Part shown: piece after piece, positions 15,359 to 24,529 of the stretch
How the letters are laid out: every line of letters starts with the position of its first letter
How positions within the stretch are numbered: the first letter of the stretch is position 1
Origin: an uncultured Muribaculaceae bacterium
Lineage (GTDB): Bacteria > Bacteroidota > Bacteroidia > Bacteroidales > Muribaculaceae
DNA: 64,000 bases
Direction of reading: 5' to 3'
Assembly: GCA_910578095.1 (NCBI GenBank)
Contig: CAJTOZ010000001.1
Location: 1-64,000, forward strand
The notes under the pieces: model-generated
Told to the model about the DNA's origin: nothing
Database searches by the model: none
The model's input: only the letters and a program-made list of their open reading frames with translations
Translations under genes and position numbers: made by a program

Positions 15359-18006
15359 CAGAAAAGGCGTTGTTGTCCGGTGAGTTCGTCGCGCACCTCG
15401 TCATCCGAACTGTCGACATCCGTGACATCGGCATTTTCAGCGGGCGTGCTGATCTGCGGTTCCTCTTCCGGAACTTCTTCCACGCTCTTGGGCTCAAGCT
15501 CTTCCACATAGTCGAGGGCATAGGTGGTGAGCCGCTTGCCACGTGCTTTGAAACTCTTGACACCGATGAATTCTTCCGCATCCACAACCATTGGATCGCG
15601 AAAATCGTCGGGCGCAGCGAACCCGACTTTGAACATGGCTCCGGAGTTGTCGCTGAGCAGAATGAGAGAAGAAGCCTCGTTGTCGCCGAGATAGCGTTGC
15701 TTGCGCGGCGATGGCTCGAAATGGAATCGTTTGATATATGGATAGCCTTGGTCCGCATCGTTCAGGATAGCAGTCCATACCTGTTTGGGACGGAATTTTT
15801 CTATGCGAAGTATGCTATCCTCGTAGTGGTTGGCGGCATCGAATCCGGTGGTGTAGAACTCGCCGTTTTTGAGAATCACGAGCACGAGGTCATCGCCCTG
15901 GAATTCGCCGAGATACTCGCCACGGCCATCATAGTTCAGCCTCAGGACATCGCGGTCGAACCACACGTCGCGTCCGCCGAGCGTGCTCACACCGCGTTCT
16001 TTCAGAGAGAATCTCGCCACTTCGTTTTTTGTCACGAGATTGCCCAGTGATTGTTTTCCTTTGATGGCGAGTTGCGAGAAATCCACATCTATCTGAAGTT
16101 TTACAAGGCGCGCCTTAGGCTTGAGCACGACCTTCACCACTTCCGCCTCGCCATTGGGGTTGGCCGAGAACCATACGATGCGCGTGCCCGGCAATCCCGG
16201 CGTGAGATTGTATTCACGGTCTCGCGTGATGCCTGTGACGGCGAAGCGTTTCATATAGTACGCTCCTCCGCGGCCGTTTTGATATATGACGTTGTAGATG
16301 GTGCGTGTGTCGTTGCGCTTAAACACGTTTATGAAAAGCACGTTCTTGTCCACGAACAGTTTTTCCTGCACCTTGACCACCTTGTAGCGGCCATCCTTGT
16401 AGAAGATTATTACTTCATCAAGCAGAGAGCAGTTGCAGATGAACTCATCTTTTTTGAGCGAGGTGCCGATGAATCCTTCCTCACGGTTGAAATACAGCTT
16501 TTCGTTGGCTTCGGCCACATTGGCGGCGGCTATGTTGTCGAAACTGCGCACCACAGTGTGTCGCGGATATGCCTCGCCGTATTTTGCCTTAAGGTTTTCG
16601 TACCAGGCGATGGCATAGTCGGTGAGATGGTCGAGTTTGTCCGTGGTGTCGGCGATATCGCCCTGGAGCGCCGATATGGCTTCCTCGGCCTCTTCAACGC
16701 TGAACCGCAGGATGCGCTTCATCTTGATCTCGAGGAGGCGGAGTATGTCGTCGCGTGTGATCTCGCGTACAAAGGCTCCCTTGTAGGGCTCCAGACGCCC
16801 GTCGATATGGGCGATGGCGGTGTCGATGTCGGGAGCTTGCTCATAAGCCTCGTCCTTGTAGATGCGCTGCTCTATGAATATGCGCTCCAGAGAGGCAAAC
16901 AGCAGCTGCTCGCGCAGTTCGCCAAGGCGAATGTTAAGCTCGCTGCGCAGGATGGCGAGAGTGGTGTCCACGCTGTGGCGCAACACGTCGCTGACACCGA
17001 GAAACACCGGTTTGTCGTCGCTGATCACGCAGCAGTTTGGCGATATGCTCACCTCGCAGTCGGTGAATGCGTACAGGGCGTCGATGGCTTTGTCGCTTGA
17101 TGTGCCGGGCTGGAGATGAACGAGTATGAGGGCGGTATCGGCAGTGTTGTCGTCGACCTTACGTATCTTTATCTTCCCTTTCTCGAATGCTTTCAAAATG
17201 CTGTCGATCACAGCGCCGGTGGTGCGTCCGTATGGAATCTCCGTGATGGCAAGCGTGCGGTTGTCCACCTTTTCTATCTTTGCGCGCACCTTGAGCACTC
17301 CACCGCGGCGCCCGTCATTGTAGCGCGAGGCATCGATGAATCCTCCGGTGAAAAAGTCGGGCAGCAATTCAAATTCCTGCCCACGCAGGTAGGCTATGGC
17401 CGCGTCCAGCAGTTCGTTGAAATTGTGGGGGAGAATCTTGGAGGAGAGGCCCACGGCTATGCCTTCCGCTCCCTGTGCGAGCAGCAACGGGAATTTTGCC
17501 GGAAGGGTGACGGGCTCTTTCTTTCGTCCGTCGTAGCTGAGCGTCCATTCCGTAACTTTGGGATTGTAGAGCACATCGAGGGCGAATGTCGACAGACGTG
17601 CCTCTATATAACGGCCGGCGGCGGCAGAGGCGCCGGTGAGTATATTGCCCCAGTTGCCCTGTGTTTCCACAAGGAGGTCCTTCTGGCCGAGCTGTACAAG
17701 CGCATCGGTGATTGACGCATCGCCGTGGGGATGGTACTGCATGGTGTTGCCCACGATGTTGGCCACCTTGTTGAAGCGCCCGTCGTCGAGCGTTTTCATA
17801 GAGTGCAGAATGCGTCGCTGAACCGGCTTGAGGCCATCGTCGATGTGCGGTACAGCGCGCTCCAGAATCACATATGAAGCGTAGTCGAGAAACCAGTTGC
17901 GGTACATGCCCTGAAGGCGGTGACGCACAACGTCGGCCGTAGGGTCAAATGTTTTTGCAGAGGATTCGGCGTCGGGGATTATCTCAGGGGTGTCTGTGTC
18001 GGTCAT
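15358..18006 (-). CDS. parC: DNA topoisomerase IV subunit A
   Basis: 882 residues. The GyrA/ParC core begins near residue 30 (YASYVILERAVPHIDDGLKP), with YHPHGDASI and the catalytic Tyr133 in AAGRYIEARLS. A six-bladed C-terminal domain is present, without the GyrA-box motif of gyrase, and the tail is acidic (residues 850-875). That supports ParC rather than GyrA. The partner parE is not in the window. First gene of a seven-gene overlapping chain. A TAACTTTG -7 box lies upstream. Confidence 0.93.
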   Translation of the reverse strand: MTDTDTPEIIPDAESSAKTFDPTADVVRHRLQGMYRNWFLDYASYVILERAVPHIDDGLKPVQRRILHSMKTLDDGRFNKVANIVGNTMQYHPHGDASITDALVQLGQKDLLVETQGNWGNILTGASAAAGRYIEARLSTFALDVLYNPKVTEWTLSYDGRKKEPVTLPAKFPLLLAQGAEGIAVGLSSKILPHNFNELLDAAIAYLRGQEFELLPDFFTGGFIDASRYNDGRRGGVLKVRAKIEKVDNRTLAITEIPYGRTTGAVIDSILKAFEKGKIKIRKVDDNTADTALILVHLQPGTSSDKAIDALYAFTDCEVSISPNCCVISDDKPVFLGVSDVLRHSVDTTLAILRSELNIRLGELREQLLFASLERIFIEQRIYKDEAYEQAPDIDTAIAHIDGRLEPYKGAFVREITRDDILRLLEIKMKRILRFSVEEAEEAISALQGDIADTTDKLDHLTDYAIAWYENLKAKYGEAYPRHTVVRSFDNIAAANVAEANEKLYFNREEGFIGTSLKKDEFICNCSLLDEVIIFYKDGRYKVVKVQEKLFVDKNVLFINVFKRNDTRTIYNVIYQNGRGGAYYMKRFAVTGITRDREYNLTPGLPGTRIVWFSANPNGEAEVVKVVLKPKARLVKLQIDVDFSQLAIKGKQSLGNLVTKNEVARFSLKERGVSTLGGRDVWFDRDVLRLNYDGRGEYLGEFQGDDLVLVILKNGEFYTTGFDAANHYEDSILRIEKFRPKQVWTAILNDADQGYPYIKRFHFEPSPRKQRYLGDNEASSLILLSDNSGAMFKVGFAAPDDFRDPMVVDAEEFIGVKSFKARGKRLTTYALDYVEELEPKSVEEVPEEEPQISTPAENADVTDVDSSDDEVRDELTGQQRLF

Positions 18007-18034
18007 GTTAAGGCTGCGCGTGGGTTAATCTCTA

Positions 18035-18042
18035 CAAAGTTA
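18035..18042 (-). promoter_or_regulatory. -7 box upstream of parC
   Basis: TAACTTTG on the minus strand, 29 bases before the parC ATG. A -33 element at the expected distance is not clear because the region is a T/A run. Confidence 0.45.
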
Positions 18043-18172
18043 AGATTTTTTTTGCAAAAAAAATGAATAAAACAGAGATTTTCTACACCGTGGCAGCGTG
18101 TTAGGATGGAGGAATTTGAAATTAAGCACCCTCTAAGCTATGTTGGCCCTGAGGGCGCGTTCCGCCGGCTGA

Positions 18173-18217
18173 TAATAAAAGCATGGCCCCGCAGCTGAGC
18201 AGCGATGCGGGACCATG
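18173..18217 (-). terminator. Terminator of the YeaQ-type gene
   Basis: GCATGGCCCCGC (18181-18192) pairs with GCGGGACCATG (18207-18217). On the minus strand it runs into TTTTATTATC. The stretch 18050-18170 between this and parC shows no gene. Confidence 0.65.
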
Positions 18218-18244
18218 TTTCATATGAAGGGGTGGGCGTGTGTG

Positions 18245-18493
18245 TCAGCCGCGTTTGCGACTAAGCCAGCTGTAGATCCACAGCAGCACGACGGCGCCTA
18301 TCACCGATGTGATGAGGCTGCCTATGATACTGGACGTGTGTATGCCCAGAATGCCGAAGATAAACCCGCCGACGAGACCGCCGACAATACCGATGATGAG
18401 ATTCAGCACAAGGCCGTTGCCTGAACCGTCAGTTAGTTTTCCGGCGATAAATCCGGAAACACATCCGATGATGATAAACCAGAGGAATGACAT
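18245..18493 (-). CDS. GlsB/YeaQ/YmgE family membrane protein
   Basis: 82 residues, three hydrophobic glycine-rich segments (FLWFIIIGCVSGFIAGKL, LNLIIGIVGGLVGGFIFGIL, IIGSLITSVIGAVVLLWIYS) and a basic C-terminus. This matches the transglycosylase-associated/YeaQ family. Members are often stress-induced inner-membrane proteins without known biochemistry. Single gene with its own terminator. Confidence 0.88.
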   Translation of the reverse strand: MSFLWFIIIGCVSGFIAGKLTDGSGNGLVLNLIIGIVGGLVGGFIFGILGIHTSSIIGSLITSVIGAVVLLWIYSWLSRKRG

Positions 18494-18535
18494 GATTTGA
18501 GAGATTATTAAGTTGAAAATAAGAGAGTTTTGGGC

Positions 18536-18973
18536 TTAGGCCGGAGGCACGGGGGAGTGGATGCGTCCGGTGGAGATATCGTAGACCACGGATGTGTTGC
18601 TGAGGCCTACCGTGTAGCACTGCTTGTCGCGCTCGAGGCTATAGACGCCGGTGGTGGAGCCTGTCTCTTCAAGATAGTCGTAGAGGGCGGGTGGCAATTG
18701 GTCGAAAAGCAGTACCTGCGGCAGTGTCTCGCCATAGCCGGCGATCACGGTCCAGTTGTAGGAAGCGTCAAATGTCAGGGCAGGGCCATCGGAGATGCGC
18801 ACATGCCAGTCGCTACCCGTGCGCTCGCAGGATGACAATTGCGAATTCGGGTAGTATTGGTTGAGGAAAGTGGCTATTTTGGCCGGAACATCATCCCATA
18901 CATCGGTGTCGTGACACCCGGTGCCGACAATGGAAAGCAGAGCAATGCAGAACAGATGTATTATTTTCTTCAT
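18536..18973 (-). CDS. PepSY-like (DUF2874-type) lipoprotein
   Basis: 145 residues from the ATG at 18973. Lipobox IVGTGC (C20). The remainder has the repeat feel of PepSY-like periplasmic proteins (VPAKIATFLNQYYPNSQLSS, LPPALYDYLEETGSTTGVYS), with two domains of about 60 residues. It lies 58 bases after trkH on the same strand. The family is suspected of binding or inhibiting peptidases; nothing more specific can be read. Confidence 0.68.
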   Translation of the reverse strand: MKKIIHLFCIALLSIVGTGCHDTDVWDDVPAKIATFLNQYYPNSQLSSCERTGSDWHVRISDGPALTFDASYNWTVIAGYGETLPQVLLFDQLPPALYDYLEETGSTTGVYSLERDKQCYTVGLSNTSVVYDISTGRIHSPVPPA

Positions 18974-19031
18974 CGAGTAAGGAATCTTTTGATATGTTAT
19001 AGATTTCCAACACTCGAGAAGGGGCAAGTGT

Positions 19032-20510
19032 TCACTTGCGCCAGAACGACGGAGCCAGCAGAAGCAGCACGGTGAATATCTCGAGACGCCCTGTGAGCAT
19101 GAGGAACGACAGCACCCACTTGGCGGCGTCCGGAAGCATGTCGTAGGAGCCTCCGAACCCTGTGATGCCGGCGCCCAGACCGGTGTTGCTCATGCATGAG
19201 AACGCAGAGAAGTAGGCGTCGATGATGGGGACGTCCATCGCAGCGAGCACTGTGCCACCGATGCCTATCAGAAGCATGTAAATACACAGGAACGCGATTA
19301 CTTTGTTCACGACATCGCCGCTGACCACTCTGCCGTTGACACGTACCGACATGATGGCGTGCGGATAGATGCATCGGTAAAGCTCATTGCGGCAGTTTTT
19401 GATGAGGAACAGCAGACGGTCGATCTTAGCGCCGCCGCTTGTGGAGCCTGCGCAGGCCCCGAACAGCATCAGCAGGAATACGAGCGACAACACCAGCGGT
19501 CCCCATTTCTCAAAGTTGGTGGGGGTGAATCCGGTGGATGTGATGGTGGAGACTATCTGAAACAGCGGGTTGATGGTGAGGTCTTCCCATGTGTCGTAAC
19601 TTCCCTGCTTGACGATGCCTATCACAAACAGCACGTACATAACGAGTATGATGCCTACGTAGGTGCCGAACACATCGTTGCGGTGCAGAGCCTTGAACTC
19701 TCCGCGCGCGGTGCGGAATATGAGCGAGAAGTTCACACCACCGATAAACATGAATATCGTCAGGATGATTTTTATGTAGTTGGAGCCGTAGGCGGCTATT
19801 CCGTCGTTGCGCGTGGAGTATCCGCCTGTGCTTATTGCTCCGAATGCGTGGCAGAGGCTGTCGAAGAAGTTCATGGGGCCGGCCCATAGCAGTAGCACGA
19901 GCATGGCTGTGAGTGCGAAATATATGAGCCATAGAGCCTTGGCTGTCTGGCTTATGCGCGGTCTCAACTTGTCGTGGGTTATGCCTGTGACCTCGGCGTT
20001 GAACATCAGCATGCCGCCCGATGAATTGAGCATCGGTATCACTGCGAGGGTGAACAGTATTATACCCATGCCACCGAGCCATTGCATGGTGGCACGCCAT
20101 ATATGCACGCCGTGGCTCATGTGCGACACGTCCTGAAGGACACTCGCGCCGGTGGTGGTAAAGCCCGACATGGCTTCGAAGAAGGCGTTGCTTACGCTCA
20201 GGGAGTAGTGGCAGAACATGAAGGGCACCATTCCGAAAATGGAGAATATCACCCATACCATTGCTGTGAGCAGAAAGCCGTCGCGTTTGCCCATTCCATA
20301 ATGGTTGGGGTGTATGCGCCGGCTCAGGAGCAGGCCTGTCACGCCGGTTACGGCCGCTGTGACGGCAAAGCACAGCCAGTCGTCCTCGTCATAGACAAGG
20401 CATGTGATCAGCGGTATGAGCATGAACAGCGCTTCTATCATCAGAAGCCATCCGGCCACACGCGCCAGCATGGGCAGGTTGACGAGCTTGCGGTTTTTCT
20501 TGCGGTACAT
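19032..20510 (-). CDS. trkH: Trk potassium uptake membrane subunit
   Basis: 492 residues, polytopic. The four pore-loop selectivity motifs are visible in order: FTTTGASV, ISTGGYST, TSTGFTPT and NTGLGAG. KtrB/TrkH proteins admit potassium under control of the RCK protein TrkA. Begins one base after the trkA stop, within the dxs-trkA-trkH transcription unit. Confidence 0.95.
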   Translation of the reverse strand: MYRKKNRKLVNLPMLARVAGWLLMIEALFMLIPLITCLVYDEDDWLCFAVTAAVTGVTGLLLSRRIHPNHYGMGKRDGFLLTAMVWVIFSIFGMVPFMFCHYSLSVSNAFFEAMSGFTTTGASVLQDVSHMSHGVHIWRATMQWLGGMGIILFTLAVIPMLNSSGGMLMFNAEVTGITHDKLRPRISQTAKALWLIYFALTAMLVLLLWAGPMNFFDSLCHAFGAISTGGYSTRNDGIAAYGSNYIKIILTIFMFIGGVNFSLIFRTARGEFKALHRNDVFGTYVGIILVMYVLFVIGIVKQGSYDTWEDLTINPLFQIVSTITSTGFTPTNFEKWGPLVLSLVFLLMLFGACAGSTSGGAKIDRLLFLIKNCRNELYRCIYPHAIMSVRVNGRVVSGDVVNKVIAFLCIYMLLIGIGGTVLAAMDVPIIDAYFSAFSCMSNTGLGAGITGFGGSYDMLPDAAKWVLSFLMLTGRLEIFTVLLLLAPSFWRK

Positions 20511-20511
20511 A

Positions 20512-21846
20512 TCAGCTGAACAGGCGCTCTACTTTGTGGATGGCTCCCTGGAGGAAAAACACCAGCACGCGGTCGCCGGCCTGGATGTGCGTGTTGCCGT
20601 TGATGAGCATTCCGCGTCCGTCGCGTATTAGCGCGGCCATGGTCATGCTGCGTGGCAGTCTCAGATCCTTGACGGGAGCTTCGGTGATGCGCGAACCGGC
20701 TTTTACCTCGAGTTCCGCCACCTCGGCATCGGTGAGTGCGAGACATTTCGATGATGACGCGTCGGCGTCGAGCATGAGCTGGAACGTGCTGCTGGAAGCA
20801 AGCAGTTTCTTGTTGATGACCTTGCCGATGTTCATGCCCTCGGCAAGAGATATGAATTGAAGATTCTCCACCTCGGCCACTGTGCGCTTGACGCCGAGAT
20901 CCTTGGCGGCCATGCAGGCGAGGATGTTTGTTTCGGCGCTGGATGTCAGGGCAATGAAGGCGTCCGTGGAGTCAAGGCCTGTTTCTGTCCACATTTCCGG
21001 ATCGCGGGCATCGGCCATTATTATTTCGGCTTCAGGGCATTTGGCTGGGAGAGCGTGGCAAAGGTCGTAGTCGCTTTCTATGATTTTGAACTTGAAGCGG
21101 TCGTGGCCGAGATTGTACACCCGGATGGCTATCTTGCCGCCGCCCATTATCATCACACGGCGCACCTTGTAGTCGGTTTTGCCGGTGAGCTCCTTGAGCG
21201 CGTCGGTGTGTTCGCGGGTGAAAGTGATATACAGGATATCTCCTTCTTCCATCCTGTCGTCGCCTCGCGGTATGATGCTTTCGTGATGACGCTTTATGGC
21301 CGCCACATGGAAATGATGGTTGGTAGAGGCGAATTCCTTGAGCTGCATGCCTATAAGGGGCGCTCCCGCGCGTAGTCGCACGCCAGCAAGGATGACCTCG
21401 CCGTTGTGGAACTCAAACCAATATCGTGTCCAGGGGTGCTCGAGTGCAGTGATTATTTCTTGCGCTGCGAGGTATTCGGGATATATGACGCGGTCGACGC
21501 CCATCTGTTTCATCGGGGCACGGTTCTCAGGAGCCATATACCCGTAATGGTCGATGCGGGCCACTGTGGTGGATGCTCCCAAAGTCTTGGCTATGGAACA
21601 TGCCACAACATTGCTCGATTCGGATGGTGTGACAGCGATGAAGAGGTCGCAGCCGTCGCGCAGGGCGTTTCGCAGGTTGAGGAAAGACGTGGGGTTGCCG
21701 GCCATTGTCATGATGTTGTAATTGGCATCAAGAACGGCCAGCTTGTCGGCGTTCTCATCGATGAGCAGGATGTCCTGGTCCTCATTGCTGAGTAGCTTTG
21801 CCAGGTGGGAACCCACCTCACCTGCTCCTGCGATGACTATTTTCAT
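20512..21846 (-). CDS. trkA: Trk potassium uptake regulatory subunit
   Basis: 444 residues from the ATG at 21846 (MKIVIAGAGEVGSHLAKLLS). Two RCK halves are present, each with a Rossmann-type nucleotide site (GAGEVG near residue 7; MGGGKIAIRVYN near 235) followed by a TrkA-C domain. It gates TrkH in response to NAD(H)/ATP. The longer upstream frame overlaps dxs by too much. Overlaps dxs by four bases. Confidence 0.94.
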   Translation of the reverse strand: MKIVIAGAGEVGSHLAKLLSNEDQDILLIDENADKLAVLDANYNIMTMAGNPTSFLNLRNALRDGCDLFIAVTPSESSNVVACSIAKTLGASTTVARIDHYGYMAPENRAPMKQMGVDRVIYPEYLAAQEIITALEHPWTRYWFEFHNGEVILAGVRLRAGAPLIGMQLKEFASTNHHFHVAAIKRHHESIIPRGDDRMEEGDILYITFTREHTDALKELTGKTDYKVRRVMIMGGGKIAIRVYNLGHDRFKFKIIESDYDLCHALPAKCPEAEIIMADARDPEMWTETGLDSTDAFIALTSSAETNILACMAAKDLGVKRTVAEVENLQFISLAEGMNIGKVINKKLLASSSTFQLMLDADASSSKCLALTDAEVAELEVKAGSRITEAPVKDLRLPRSMTMAALIRDGRGMLINGNTHIQAGDRVLVFFLQGAIHKVERLFS

Positions 21847-23774
21847 TGCTGTACGGCGTTTATGGTTTCTTCTATGGCATTGCGTATGCCGTCGGCATCG
21901 GTGCCACACAATGCCGCCAACTGTGCAGGCGTGCCCTGTGTGACGAATGTGTCGGGGAGGCCTACGCGGCGCACATGGCGCCGGTAGCCGTGGTCGGATA
22001 GCCATTCAGCAACGGCTGTACCCAGGCCTCCGGATGCTATGCCGTCCTCCACGGTGATCACCGGAACGTTTTTCTCCGCTACTTCCTGTAGCAGTGTCTC
22101 GTCGAGAGGTTTGGCAAACACCATGTCGTAATGGGCTATGCTGTGTCCGTGTGCCTCAAGTTCGTCGATGGCTTTTGTGGCGTCGGCGGCTATGGGGCCA
22201 AGCGACAGCACGCAGGCTTCGGAGCCATCGCGCAGGCGCTCGCCACGGCCAAACGGGGCAGGGGATAGCGGACACTCCCAACCGCCGGCCATGCGGCCTT
22301 TGCCTCGCGGATAGCGTATGGCGAGTGGTCCATGGTTGTTTTCGGCGGCCATGCACATCAGGCGGCGCAACCAGTGCTCGTCGCGTGGCGATGCTATGCA
22401 CATGTTGGGTACAGTGCGCAGATAGGCGATGTCAAAAGCTCCGTGGTGGGTGGGGCCGTCCTCGCCCACAAGCCCTGCGCGGTCGATGCAGAACGTGACG
22501 GGCAGATTCTGCAGCGCCACATCGTGTATTATATGGTCGTAGGCCCGCTGCAGGAAGCTGGAATATATGGCCACGAACGGACGCATGCCGTCCTTGGCAA
22601 GGCCCCCGGCAAAGGTCACGGCGTGGCCTTCGGAGATGCCTACGTCGAACACTCTGTCGGGCATCTCGCGCTGCATTATGGCTACGGAGGTGCCGGAAGC
22701 CATGGCCGCCGTTATGGCCACTATATGCGGGTCGCGGCGTGCGAGCTCAAGCAGAGTGTGGCCGAATACGTCCTGGTATTTCATGCGTCCGTCGTCCGGC
22801 GTGCAATCTTCTTCGCGGCGCCCCGTTGCGATGTCGAAACGCCCGGGTGCATGCCATGCTGCAGGGTTGGTCTCGGCCGGGGCATATCCTTTGCCTTTGA
22901 TGCTGCGCAGGTGCAGGATGCGCGGGCCTTCCATGTCCTTGATGTCGTTGAGCACGCGAACGATTGTGCCCACGTCGTTGCCGTCGAACGGACCGAAATA
23001 GCGGATATTGAGGCCTTCAAATATGTTCTGGCTGCGCATCAGAAGCGATTTCAAGCTGTTGTTGAAGCGCATGATGGCTCCCTTGCGGCGGTCGTTCACG
23101 ATGTTGAGGTCGCGCAGGGTCCGGTAGGCTTTGAATCTGAAATTGTTGTAGCCTTGCGATGTGGTGAGCTGGGCGAGGTAAGAGTTCAGCGAGCCGACAT
23201 TCTCATCGATGCTCATGTCGTTGTCGTTGAGTATGATGAGGAGATTGTTCGGAGTGTTGGCTGCATTATTTATGCCCTCGAACGCAAGTCCGCCGCTAAT
23301 GGATGCATCGCCTATGACGGCTACTACGTTGCGTCTCGGAGTGTCGTTCTGCAGGCGGCTGGCCATGGCCATGCCGAGGGCTGCCGAGATGCTGTTGGAG
23401 GCGTGGCCGGCGCTGAATGTGTCGTATTCGCTTTCGGCAGGATTGGGGAAGCCGCTGATGCCGCCCATGCGCCTGTTGCCGGAGGCGAACGCTTCGCGGC
23501 GTCCGGTGAGAAGCTTGTGCGGATAAGCCTGATGGCCCACATCCCATACGATGCGGTCGTAGGGTGTGTTGAATACGTAGTGCAATGCCACGGTCAGTTC
23601 CACCGATCCCATGCTGGATGCGAAGTGGCCGGGATTGCGGCTGAGAGTGCTGATGAGGAAGTCGCGGATGTCGGCGCACAACTGCGGTAGCTGCTCCACT
23701 GAGAGGCGCCTGACGTCTTCCGGCGAATTTATAGAGGAGAGGATGCTGGCTTTATCGTTGTGTTCGGTCGGCAT
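21843..23774 (-). CDS. dxs: 1-deoxy-D-xylulose-5-phosphate synthase
   Basis: 643 residues, full length. The thiamine-diphosphate site is VIGDASISGGLAFEGINNAA with NDNDMSI. NPGHFASSMGSVEL carries the substrate His, and the transketolase-like core and C-terminal domains follow. It catalyses pyruvate plus glyceraldehyde 3-phosphate to DXP, the entry step of the MEP isoprenoid pathway. First gene of the unit with trkA and trkH, an arrangement seen in other Bacteroidales. Confidence 0.96.
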   Translation of the reverse strand: MPTEHNDKASILSSINSPEDVRRLSVEQLPQLCADIRDFLISTLSRNPGHFASSMGSVELTVALHYVFNTPYDRIVWDVGHQAYPHKLLTGRREAFASGNRRMGGISGFPNPAESEYDTFSAGHASNSISAALGMAMASRLQNDTPRRNVVAVIGDASISGGLAFEGINNAANTPNNLLIILNDNDMSIDENVGSLNSYLAQLTTSQGYNNFRFKAYRTLRDLNIVNDRRKGAIMRFNNSLKSLLMRSQNIFEGLNIRYFGPFDGNDVGTIVRVLNDIKDMEGPRILHLRSIKGKGYAPAETNPAAWHAPGRFDIATGRREEDCTPDDGRMKYQDVFGHTLLELARRDPHIVAITAAMASGTSVAIMQREMPDRVFDVGISEGHAVTFAGGLAKDGMRPFVAIYSSFLQRAYDHIIHDVALQNLPVTFCIDRAGLVGEDGPTHHGAFDIAYLRTVPNMCIASPRDEHWLRRLMCMAAENNHGPLAIRYPRGKGRMAGGWECPLSPAPFGRGERLRDGSEACVLSLGPIAADATKAIDELEAHGHSIAHYDMVFAKPLDETLLQEVAEKNVPVITVEDGIASGGLGTAVAEWLSDHGYRRHVRRVGLPDTFVTQGTPAQLAALCGTDADGIRNAIEETINAVQQ

Positions 23775-23788
23775 AGCTGCGCGTTTTA

Positions 23789-23962
23789 CTATTTTTGCGT
23801 AAAGTATTTACGGTATAACGGAACAAAAATTATGATACCGGACGCCACTATGACAAAGAGTGTGTATAGTGTGAATTTAGGCGTTCCCGTTACGATGAGG
23901 GCGACAAGGCCCAGCCATAGCAAAAAGAGGAACGCCAGTCCGGCGGCCGTTGATTTCTTCAT
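23789..23962 (-). CDS. 57-residue membrane protein
   Basis: A short gene between dxs and DUF6155: MKKSTAAGLAFLFLLWLGLV, then ALIVTGTPKFTLYTLFVIVA and SGIIIFVPLYRKYFTQK, ending with TAG at 23789. Two hydrophobic helices (residues 7-25 and 30-50) and a basic tail point to a two-pass inner-membrane protein. An in-frame ATG two codons upstream (23968) is an alternative. A TAATTTTG -7 box (plus 23973-23980) lies just upstream. No family recognised. It probably feeds into dxs, 14 bases downstream. Confidence 0.7.
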   Translation of the reverse strand: MKKSTAAGLAFLFLLWLGLVALIVTGTPKFTLYTLFVIVASGIIIFVPLYRKYFTQK

Positions 23963-24018
23963 AGTCATAGCGCAAAATTACACAAATTTGCGCAGAATAG
24001 AAAATAATTCGGCGCGTT

Positions 24019-24522
24019 TCATTGTATGAACCGTATCATCAGACGGTTGCGGAATCCTATGGTGCCCATGGCCGGGTCGCGCGCTATTTTGCACAGTGCG
24101 TCGAGAGTGGTGTCGACGAGGGCATGCGCATCGGCATACGCCACGATGTCATCTATGAGGCGGCGTATGCCTTTTTCGAATGTCTCCTTGTAGTAGACGA
24201 ATTTTTCTCTTGCAAGGATACGACGCAAGGCTTCCAGCATGATGTCGCGCACATATTCGGCCCCCGGATCGTAGGATGCGAAATCTTTCAGGGCTTTGCG
24301 CACTACGGTGATTCGTGCGGTGCTACGCCCGTGTTTGCCGCGTGTTATCTCGCGGTCGATTCGGGCAAGGGTCTTGTCCCTGAGTTTGTCGATGTCGGGA
24401 TTCAGAAAGAAATCGAAATACTCCTTCACTTCCCGGCGTGCCGCGTAGGCGTCCATCACAATCTGGACGATCTCTTCGTGGCTCATCAGTGCAAGCTCTT
24501 TCTTTAGTTGCAGTTTGCCCAT
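24019..24522 (-). CDS. DUF6155 family protein
   Basis: 167 residues, soluble and helical: MGKLQLKKELALMSHEEIVQ, then VKEYFDFFLNPDIDKLRDKT. This pattern fits DUF6155. The second half has helix-pair repeats (YDPGAEYVRDIMLEALRRIL). No catalytic motif seen; function unknown. It is seven bases downstream of the alpha/beta hydrolase gene on the same strand. Confidence 0.78.
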   Translation of the reverse strand: MGKLQLKKELALMSHEEIVQIVMDAYAARREVKEYFDFFLNPDIDKLRDKTLARIDREITRGKHGRSTARITVVRKALKDFASYDPGAEYVRDIMLEALRRILAREKFVYYKETFEKGIRRLIDDIVAYADAHALVDTTLDALCKIARDPAMGTIGFRNRLMIRFIQ

Positions 24523-24529
24523 CTATGCT

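Noticed and set aside
22332..23690. 452-residue plus-strand open frame opposite dxs
   Set aside because: Shadow of dxs: low-complexity composition, no recognisable domain, and full-length dxs on the other strand.
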